Shown piece after piece: positions 58,572 to 64,000 of a stretch of DNA of 64,000 nucleotides; position 1 is the first letter of the stretch; the number at the start of each line of letters is the position of its first letter. Both the position numbers and the translations under genes were made by a program. The stretch lies in the NCBI GenBank assembly GCA_020638335.1, contig JACKIT010000001.1, positions 186,001 through 250,000 on the forward strand, read 5' to 3'. Under the pieces are notes generated by a model. The model saw only the letters and a list, made by a program, of their open reading frames with translations, did not search any database and was not told the DNA's origin. The DNA is from Rhodospirillales bacterium (GTDB taxonomy: Bacteria; Pseudomonadota; Alphaproteobacteria; Micavibrionales; Micavibrionaceae).

Positions 58572-59851
58572 CCGAATACACCTATATCAGAATCCAAAAC
58601 AGAAGCGAGTCCCTCGCTGGTTGTTTCCGCTTTGTCCGCGTGCGCCTGTCTAAGAAGCGTCTCGCCCAAAGGCCCCAAGATCACAAGATGATTCGCAAAG
58701 AACCTCATTTTTCTGTGCAAGACAATCGGCGTACCCAGACCAAGCGTCACGATCATAATGACCAAATTTCCAAAAACATATTTGGCCATTTCTTTATCGC
58801 CGACTTCAAATTCAAAGCGCAACGGCCCCGCAACAATGCCCTGCATTTTCGCCCGCATCAAAGCTGCAGCGTACCAAATACGGGCTGAAGTCATAAACGG
58901 CATAAAAAGAATACTGGTTAAAAAGAATACCCATGCTGAAGAGTTATGAAACCCCGCAAACTCGAAAGCAAAACTCAGGGTATTGAATAGAAAATACAAA
59001 AAAATCACACGATAAATTTTGTTATGCGCTGAATGCAAAGGTCTTTTTTGAACCATGCGGCGGTCAAACACGAGCGGAATGTCCCCGAAAAACGTATAAT
59101 TGACGATATATTCATGTTTTCTTAAATCGGATTCAGGGATTAAAAGTCCAAAAGACAGGATATTTGCCAAAAAACGTTTGAAAGCAAGCCAAGAATACGC
59201 AAATAGCGAACCAAACATGGCACCGCGAATGCCGCGCCAACTCAAGCGCCTAACCCGATAACGAAAAGCCCCAAATGTCACGAGATGTTTCAAAACAGGA
59301 AGGCTGACGAATGACAATATGAATAAAGACAACGCATATCCAAGGCGATCCTCGAACCATATGCTTAAAATAACGGGAGAAAACAACACAGCTAAAATAG
59401 GGAGCCCTTTTAAGAATCCCACGAAAAGTTCAATACCGCGCCCTAAATAGAAAAAACGATCACGATCAAGGCTAAGGCACCCCATTACATAAACCCGCAA
59501 GCGCGTTCTTCCCCAAAAACTATACACTCCGAATGTAATGATATTCAGGAACAGGTTGGTGAGCCAAATTCTGTAAATCTCACCTGTTGCACCATCATAA
59601 ATCAGAAGATTGCGTTTACGTTTATCCCCTCGCGCACGATGTCGTATGGCTCCTGCGTGTTGTGGCTCACTGTTTGCGCTGGCGGTATAATGATCCTTTT
59701 TATGAGTATGCTCTGATAAAGGAGGCTCATCTTCAAGCTCTATGCCTTCAGCCATATTTTCCCAAAACTCATTTTGGGATTCTGATTTTGTATTTTCGAA
59801 ATTCGTTTCTTTTTCTAATGAGGAAACATCGTCTTTTTTAGAATCATTCAT
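58568..59851 (-). CDS. DUF898 (YjgN-like) multi-pass membrane protein
   Basis: The 427-residue protein starts with a charged cytoplasmic part (about 1-75) and continues with the DUF898 signature GATGEIYRIWLTNLFLNIITFGVYSFWGRTRLR, in which the phrase TNLFLNIITFGVYSFWG is diagnostic. It has about eight membrane segments in two repeated halves; the second half has YVFGNLVIMIVTLGLGTPIVLHRKMRF. The function of the family is unknown. It is coupled to the M48 protease gene, so the two may form a membrane quality-control unit. The ATG at 59851 gives a normal start; the frame is open 14 codons further. Confidence 0.85.
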   Translation of the reverse strand: MNDSKKDDVSSLEKETNFENTKSESQNEFWENMAEGIELEDEPPLSEHTHKKDHYTASANSEPQHAGAIRHRARGDKRKRNLLIYDGATGEIYRIWLTNLFLNIITFGVYSFWGRTRLRVYVMGCLSLDRDRFFYLGRGIELFVGFLKGLPILAVLFSPVILSIWFEDRLGYALSLFILSFVSLPVLKHLVTFGAFRYRVRRLSWRGIRGAMFGSLFAYSWLAFKRFLANILSFGLLIPESDLRKHEYIVNYTFFGDIPLVFDRRMVQKRPLHSAHNKIYRVIFLYFLFNTLSFAFEFAGFHNSSAWVFFLTSILFMPFMTSARIWYAAALMRAKMQGIVAGPLRFEFEVGDKEMAKYVFGNLVIMIVTLGLGTPIVLHRKMRFFANHLVILGPLGETLLRQAHADKAETTSEGLASVLDSDIGVFG

Positions 59852-59980
59852 ATATTTTTTCTTTTCACCTGTAATACAAGTAATTATACCCATAAAATCC
59901 TGAATTCTCTTTTGATTATTTACTTTTTATACTTAAAAGTGCTGTTAGTTTTGGTTTTGATAAAATTTTGTGTTTTTTCC

Positions 59981-60008
59981 TTGCAATCGTTTCGAAAATA
60001 CGTATACT
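59981..60008 (+). promoter_or_regulatory. promoter of a candidate small RNA
   Basis: TTGCAA at 59981-59986 and TATACT at 60003-60008 are 16 bp apart. The start would be near 60015. Confidence 0.6.
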
Positions 60009-60014
60009 GGCGGC

Positions 60015-60075
60015 TACACACCCTCTATTACCGCCGTTTGTCCGGAGCATCTTTAAAGGTCTCCGGACCTTTTTT
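60015..60075 (+). ncRNA. candidate small RNA in the DUF898-kamA gap
   Basis: A near-consensus promoter (59981-60008) is followed after about 25 nt by an intrinsic terminator whose stem is GTCCGGAG (60040-60047) with CTCCGGAC (60061-60068) and then a T-run to 60075. The 61-nt transcript has no open frame. Nothing on either side needs this terminator: the DUF898 gene points away and the next gene starts 400 bp later. This makes a free-standing small RNA more likely than at 45037. Confidence 0.5.
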
Positions 60076-60480
60076 ATGTGCGTTGTAGATTTTCTTCGTC
60101 AAGACTTTGCCCCCCTTCTTAGAAATGCTCATGCATTCTGGCTGCAAAAAACTGAGTCGCGATTCGTGTACTTTGTGCATATCCGGTTCTTATTTAACAC
60201 TCTCACTTTCGTTTATCGTGAACTTTTTATACACACTTATGCACTTTTTGATACGGCCATTTTTTTTACATTCATGTCACCAAATATAAATTCTTATACA
60301 ATAACTTAACAAAAATTCCGGTGTTATTTTTCGCATTGCACCATTGCACAATATCGGCAGTATTGCTGCGATGCACACAAAAAACCCTTAAAAAACAATA
60401 GCTTCCAACACTCTTTTCCACTAACCTTACTTCTTGTCGATATGCATTACGAAATAATTTTGCAAACGAGAACGGTGAAC
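60076..60480. other. AT-rich intergenic region before the KamA-like gene
   Basis: I see no gene, tRNA or clear repeat in this 405-bp stretch, apart from several short AT-rich runs. It must hold the promoter of the KamA-like gene. It has more A+T than the rest of the window, as often seen around acquired genes. Confidence 0.5.
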
Positions 60481-62052
60481 ATGGCTAGCGAAAATAATGT
60501 TATTCAAAGGAACGAGAATGTTCCTAAATCGGACTTGCGATATATACGTCCCATGCGCGGGAGATTCACACATAAGCGCGTCAGTACGTTGATGGAAGAC
60601 ATCTATGGCTTCGAAGAATTTGAGGCTATGAAAGACGCAGGCGTAGACAAGCGCATGATGTTTGGTATCAATCCGCATTATCAGGCTTTGGTTACCGGCG
60701 AAGAGCTTTGCGATAATCAGGGCAATGTTCTTATCCCTGCAATGCCTCCAAGCCTGCCAATTGCCGCGCTTATCCTGCCTCGCCTTAATGAGGTGCTCAG
60801 TATTGAGGGGGCGAAAGACCCTTCGAACCAGATGAATTTTACGCCGAAGGATAACGATCTTCACGGCAAGCTGCTGCATAAATATGACGAGATTGTTTTG
60901 GGCTATGCCTCGCCGACATGCTCTGCTCATTGTCGTTATTGTTACCGACTGGATTTATTTAACAAGGACACCGGCAAGATCAGTGTTCGCCCGGAAGAGC
61001 TGCGCGATTATATTCTCGATTACAATCAGAAGCTGGAGAAGAATGGCGGCGTTGATCCTGAAACGGGAGAGAGACGCTACCCCATTCGCGAGATTCTTCT
61101 TTCCGGCGGGGATATTATGGTCCTGCCCAATCAGACCTTATATAAATTCGCCGCCGCCGCCGGACAAGCCGGCGTGAGCCTTTTGCGTTTTGGAACGAAA
61201 GAGATTGCCTTTCGTCCAGAGCGTTTTGATGAGGCGATGGCGGAAACTTTCCGCATTATCCACGCGGAATTCCCGCATATGCACATCAACATTGTTTCGC
61301 ACTTTACGCACCCGGATGAATTTTTGGTTCGCGATGCAGATAATAACTATATTCCAAATGCGAACGGGACGGGCTATCAGTGGATGGAAATTTCGAGAGA
61401 AGCCGTTGAGCGGATGCTCGCGCATAGCTTTATATCCGTTGAAAACCAAACGCCTATTATTCTGAAGGTCAATGATGATGAGCGCGCTCTTCGCGTTTTG
61501 CATGAAGAGCTTCGACGCATGGGCGTAAAACCTAAATATATATTTCAGGGCCGTGACATTGAGGGACATAAGGCGTTTTCTATTCCTGTGGAAGAGGCCT
61601 GGAAAATTCACAATAGCGCGATGAAGGGGTTGTCCGATACGGCACGCTCTCGTTTTGTGATGTCTACGGAATGGGGAAAGATGGAAATTGTCAGTATTAT
61701 TGATCCGTTAAGCAATGATGCGTTTAATTTCAACTTTCTGCCTTTGGCGATTCAGGACACGTTTAAAGAAATTTTGGGTGATGGGCTGATTGTTTTTAAA
61801 TCGCACAGATCGCCGCATCAGGCGCGTTCGCAAGGTGATCTCATTATCGCCAAAAGAAACCCGGAAGCTTTATGGATTTCGGCGTATGAAGACCGCATCA
61901 TTTATGACACAAGAAAGCAAGACGGCCAGAAATATGACGGGCTTATCTCGCTATTGATGGGGTATTTTGGCGAAAATTATATTGAACAGATGCAAAAGCG
62001 TATGCCGGGCGTCGCTATGTCTAAAGCTCTTGAGGCTGTGAGCGCGGCATAA
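60481..62052 (+). CDS. divergent KamA-family radical SAM protein
   Basis: The 523-residue protein belongs to the lysine 2,3-aminomutase family: the radical SAM cluster motif CSAHCRYC lies at residues 147-154, followed by REILLSGGDIMVLPNQTLYKFA. It is longer than KamA (about 416) or EpmB (about 342), with about 130 extra residues at the start. The carboxylate-binding RIxxRxP motif reads RFGTKEIAFRPERF. The two Asp residues that hold the lysine side chain (YQCD and VDAPGGGGK in KamA) align with FQGRD and MSTEWGK, so one is lost while a Lys for PLP remains. It probably acts on something other than lysine. The start at 60481 is chosen over 60442. Confidence 0.85.
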   Translation: MASENNVIQRNENVPKSDLRYIRPMRGRFTHKRVSTLMEDIYGFEEFEAMKDAGVDKRMMFGINPHYQALVTGEELCDNQGNVLIPAMPPSLPIAALILPRLNEVLSIEGAKDPSNQMNFTPKDNDLHGKLLHKYDEIVLGYASPTCSAHCRYCYRLDLFNKDTGKISVRPEELRDYILDYNQKLEKNGGVDPETGERRYPIREILLSGGDIMVLPNQTLYKFAAAAGQAGVSLLRFGTKEIAFRPERFDEAMAETFRIIHAEFPHMHINIVSHFTHPDEFLVRDADNNYIPNANGTGYQWMEISREAVERMLAHSFISVENQTPIILKVNDDERALRVLHEELRRMGVKPKYIFQGRDIEGHKAFSIPVEEAWKIHNSAMKGLSDTARSRFVMSTEWGKMEIVSIIDPLSNDAFNFNFLPLAIQDTFKEILGDGLIVFKSHRSPHQARSQGDLIIAKRNPEALWISAYEDRIIYDTRKQDGQKYDGLISLLMGYFGENYIEQMQKRMPGVAMSKALEAVSAA

Positions 62053-62093
62053 TGTTTTCTAATTCGCTTCGCTAAAAAGAAAACTTAATGTAA

Positions 62094-62170
62094 TGGCGAT
62101 CCCGGCAGGACTCGAACCTGCAACCTACTGCTTAGAAGGCAGTTGCTCTATCCAGTTGAGCTACGGGACC
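62094..62170 (-). tRNA. tRNA-Arg (TCT)
   Basis: On the minus strand the acceptor GGTCCCG pairs with CGGGATC (one G-T pair), with discriminator G and encoded CCA. The anticodon loop reads CTTCTAA, giving TCT. The T-arm has GGTTCGAGTCC. It is the third tRNA in a 9-kb region. Confidence 0.96.
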
Positions 62171-62178
62171 GTTTTTCT

Positions 62179-62257
62179 GAATATTGGAATGTTGGAATAC
62201 TGGAATTTTAGAAAAATAGCAACCTTTCCAAGGTTCTAACATTCTAATATTCTAACT
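62179..62257. repeat. inverted repeat with octamer units, overlapping a stop codon
   Basis: The left arm is four octamers, TATTGGAA, TGTTGGAA, TACTGGAA and TTTTAGAA (62182-62213). The right arm is TTCTAACA, TTCTAATA and TTCTAACT (62234-62257), complementary to the consensus NNTTRGAA. The right arm includes the stop codon of the NDUFS4-like gene at 62252-62254. The element fills the space between that gene and tRNA-Arg. Confidence 0.8.
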
Positions 62258-62560
62258 TTCAGATTCTTCCGGCGGGATATATTTGAAATTATCTCCGTAA
62301 TTTCGAGGCTTGAGTTTTCGTGCTGTCTCGGCTTGGACTGTGTAGTACAAGCCGTTGGATTCAGCATAGTTTTCCGCATCTTCCATTGTATTAAATTTTA
62401 GACGGACCTGACCGAGCGTGTCTTCGCAAGCTGTCCAGCCCATTAATGGTTCAGGGTGGCGGGGGCTTGCATTTTCATATTCCAAAACCCATAGATTCGT
62501 TTTGGCTCGACCTGATTGCATGGCTGTTTTGGAAGGTTTGTAAATTCTGGCTTTAATCAT
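62252..62560 (-). CDS. NDUFS4-like complex I accessory subunit
   Basis: The 102-residue protein matches the NDUFS4/ETC complex I 18-kDa subunit family found in alphaproteobacteria and mitochondria: ARIYKPSKTAMQSGRAKTNLWVLEYE, then PEPLMGWTACEDTLGQVRLKF and EDAENYAESNGLYYTV with KLKPRNYGDNF near the end. It stabilises the NADH-oxidising module of complex I. It is encoded alone, far from any nuo genes in the window. The stop codon and last Ser codon lie within an octamer repeat arm, so the very C-terminus may be repeat-derived. Confidence 0.92.
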   Translation of the reverse strand: MIKARIYKPSKTAMQSGRAKTNLWVLEYENASPRHPEPLMGWTACEDTLGQVRLKFNTMEDAENYAESNGLYYTVQAETARKLKPRNYGDNFKYIPPEESES

Positions 62561-62613
62561 GGCTTATCCTTGAATTTTGCTTCTTTGAATTTAGAGCAAA
62601 TGCGTCTTCATTT

Positions 62614-63255
62614 CTACCATTTAAAGAGCTTTCTGGCGCCTAGTCCCATGATCATGCCTATAACCACGTAAGGAAGAAGATGGGAAACCGTGGCGTGGCC
62701 GACTGTATCCATAGAGCATGTAAAGCGCAATCCCACATAGCCTAGCCCTGCAGCGGCCAGCGCGTTCATAAGCGCCGTTATTTTGGGAGAAGTCGTTGCA
62801 CCGTTTCGCACCAGAACAATCATCATCGTCATGGGAATAATGGCCATAAACATCCCCTCGCCCATACAATGATCCATATGCAGCGCCGGCATGTGCATAC
62901 CTTCCGATACGGCGCGAATGAGGCTCCACACGCAAAAAATGCCAAAGGCCGTTAGTGGAGGGACGATAATCCATTTCTTTTCGCAAGCACCGGGCACGGC
63001 CAGATAAGATGAGGCGATTGCCGCCGAGATTGACATGAAGGCCATTAAAAACAGCTCAAACATAAAGGAGGCATCGGCAAATTTTTGTGGCAAGTCGGAG
63101 CGAACACCGATGAAATAAACCAGCGCGGCGATGTAAATAATCGCAACGCCCAAAAACGGCAAAACTCTGACGAACGGATGAGCAAGGCATTTACAAGGCT
63201 CCAACTCGTCGCAAAGGCCGTTAATGACGGTATCAATATTTCTTTCTTCATTCAT
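62614..63255 (-). CDS. nrsF: NrsF-type anti-sigma factor (DUF1109)
   Basis: NrsF proteins are six-helix membrane anti-sigma factors that hold ECF sigma factors and respond to heavy metals or oxidation in Caulobacter. The 213-residue protein has six hydrophobic segments (about 27-48, 62-84, 95-115, 130-150, 158-176, 190-208) and Cys residues at PCKC in the N-terminal cytoplasmic part and at HMDHCMGEG and FTCSMD in loops. These could sense metal or thiol stress. It lies 6 bp after the sigma factor gene on the same strand, the standard arrangement for the pair. Confidence 0.9.
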   Translation of the reverse strand: MNEERNIDTVINGLCDELEPCKCLAHPFVRVLPFLGVAIIYIAALVYFIGVRSDLPQKFADASFMFELFLMAFMSISAAIASSYLAVPGACEKKWIIVPPLTAFGIFCVWSLIRAVSEGMHMPALHMDHCMGEGMFMAIIPMTMMIVLVRNGATTSPKITALMNALAAAGLGYVGLRFTCSMDTVGHATVSHLLPYVVIGMIMGLGARKLFKW

Positions 63256-63261
63256 TGGCAG

Positions 63262-63831
63262 TTACTCTAATGCTTCCTTTAGTTTTTTGGCTGTTCTGTG
63301 GGCAGAGACTTTTACCGCGCTGACGCTCATGCCCATTTCACCCGCCACTTCTTTGGCCGTATAGCCTTGTATTTTGATCATCTCAAAGACCTTTCTCTGG
63401 TTTTCCGGCAGATCTGCCAAAGCCGCCTCTATGTCTTTGTATTCGCCTGCATGCTCTGGATTCGTTACATTTGCGCGTTGAAAATCCGCGTTATCGAGCG
63501 TGGTTTGCTTATTTCCACGCGCGCCGTAGTATTTGCGCAAATAATCTGTGCGGCGGAAATGGATAATTGACATGAGCCATGGACGAAACGCGCGATCGGC
63601 GCTGTATGTATGTAGAGATTTATGTACGGAAATCAAAATTTCCTGTGTAATGTCGTCGGCCCATTCCGGATTTGCCAGGCTGGATAAAATGTAGCTGCGC
63701 GCAAATGAGGCGATTTCTTTGAGAAGCGCATTGTAGGCCCGCTTGTTGCCACTTTGTGCCTTTACAGCGTATTCGTGCCAACGTTGTTCATCTGTGGGTT
63801 TGGTGTTGGTGTTTGATGGGCTGGTTGTCAT
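63262..63831 (-). CDS. sigF: ECF sigma factor (SigF-like)
   Basis: The 189-residue protein has sigma region 2 (about 25-95, NALLKEIASFARSYI, PEWADDITQEILISVHKSLHTY and FRPWLMSIIHFRRTDYLRK) and region 4 (about 130-185, ALADLPENQRKVFEMIKIQGYTAKEVAGEMGMSVSAVKVSAHRT), the helix-turn-helix for the -35 element. It resembles the alphaproteobacterial sigma factors paired with NrsF. The ATG at 63831 has GGAG 5 nt upstream; a TTG at 63834 is less likely. Expected targets are stress genes with a GTAAC-type promoter, which I have not searched for. Confidence 0.93.
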   Translation of the reverse strand: MTTSPSNTNTKPTDEQRWHEYAVKAQSGNKRAYNALLKEIASFARSYILSSLANPEWADDITQEILISVHKSLHTYSADRAFRPWLMSIIHFRRTDYLRKYYGARGNKQTTLDNADFQRANVTNPEHAGEYKDIEAALADLPENQRKVFEMIKIQGYTAKEVAGEMGMSVSAVKVSAHRTAKKLKEALE

Positions 63832-63857
63832 CAATACTCCACTTCATGCGGGAAGGC

Positions 63858-63934
63858 TGGTCGGAGTGGAGAGATTCGAACTCCCGACCCACTGCTCCCA
63901 AAGCAGTTGCGCTACCAGGCTGCGCTACACTCCG
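63858..63934 (-). tRNA. tRNA-Pro (TGG)
   Basis: On the minus strand the acceptor CGGAGTG pairs with CACTCCG, followed by A and CCA. The anticodon loop reads TTTGGGA, giving TGG. The T-arm has GAGTTCGAATCTC. It is followed on the plus side by 66 bp to the end of the window, with nothing recognised. Confidence 0.96.
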
Positions 63935-64000
63935 TACCTTCGAGGGGCAGTCTTACACTATCATAATTCCAAGAGCAAGTTCTTGTTTAGGGTTTTGCAG

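Noticed and set aside
59968..60309. A 113-codon plus-strand frame in the DUF898-kamA gap
   Set aside because: It starts upstream of the candidate small-RNA promoter, has no ribosome-binding site and reads through a terminator hairpin. The sequence is dominated by Phe and Leu from AT-rich DNA.

Overview
The window is a gene-dense chromosomal segment of an alphaproteobacterium with roughly balanced base composition. The class call rests on a CcrM-type GANTC methyltransferase, PopZ, DciA and SMC in the usual alphaproteobacterial neighbourhood, F0 ATP synthase genes with a separate b' subunit, a complex I NDUFS4-like protein, an ECF sigma factor with an NrsF-type anti-sigma protein, and an EpmA-type enzyme with a lysine-bearing EF-P. 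A deep-branching lineage (Micavibrio-like or Rhodospirillales-like) would fit the gene order and the abundance of short intergenic repeats, but this is inference.

Layout. 1-4.2 kb: end of a glycosyltransferase, zupT, rplU-rpmA-obgE-proB. 4.5-9.5 kb: pepN, an unknown gene, rnhB, ccrM. 9.5-18.7 kb: an exported unknown protein and mutY (minus strand), then dciA-efp-suhB-(OmpA-like)-dsbA-smc (plus strand). 18.7-22.1 kb: a HIRAN-like gene between inverted 30-bp repeats, then atpI-B-E-F'-F. 22.1-29.8 kb: proA-nadD-rsfS-rlmH-(EnvC-like)-ctpA-yibQ-rppH. 29.7-37.3 kb, minus strand: ruvC-ruvA-(membrane protein)-ruvB-ybgC-tolQ-tolR-tolA-tolB, with yebC upstream. 37.5-41.4 kb: a response regulator pair, ymdB, fthC, a probable 6S RNA, zapA and a small partner gene. 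41.8-46.4 kb: tkt, gap, a small orphan gene, class I aldolase. 46.4-53 kb: an unknown gene, epmA, rpmE, valS, popZ, a pcm-like gene. 53-64 kb is the most accessory-looking part: four tRNA genes (Cys, Asn, Arg, Pro), a secreted Asp-box propeller protein, a large inverse autotransporter with a lectin-like tip, an M48 protease with a DUF898 membrane protein, a divergent KamA-family radical SAM enzyme, and a sigma/anti-sigma pair.

Most of the content is housekeeping. What stands out is the repeat load. At least nine kinds of short inverted repeat occur between genes. Three kinds share one plan: two facing arms, each built from three or four tandem 8-bp or 10-bp units. Related palindromes have entered coding sequence in frame (ruvA, epmA) or supply the 3' ends of genes (rppH, the unknown gene at 38036, the NDUFS4-like gene). 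Other points worth a second look are seven GANTC sites in 83 bp in front of ccrM, a probable ATT start codon for rsfS, two compact promoter-terminator units that may be small RNAs, a stand-alone 60-residue protein gene, the inverse autotransporter, and the KamA-like enzyme whose substrate-binding residues differ from lysine 2,3-aminomutase.
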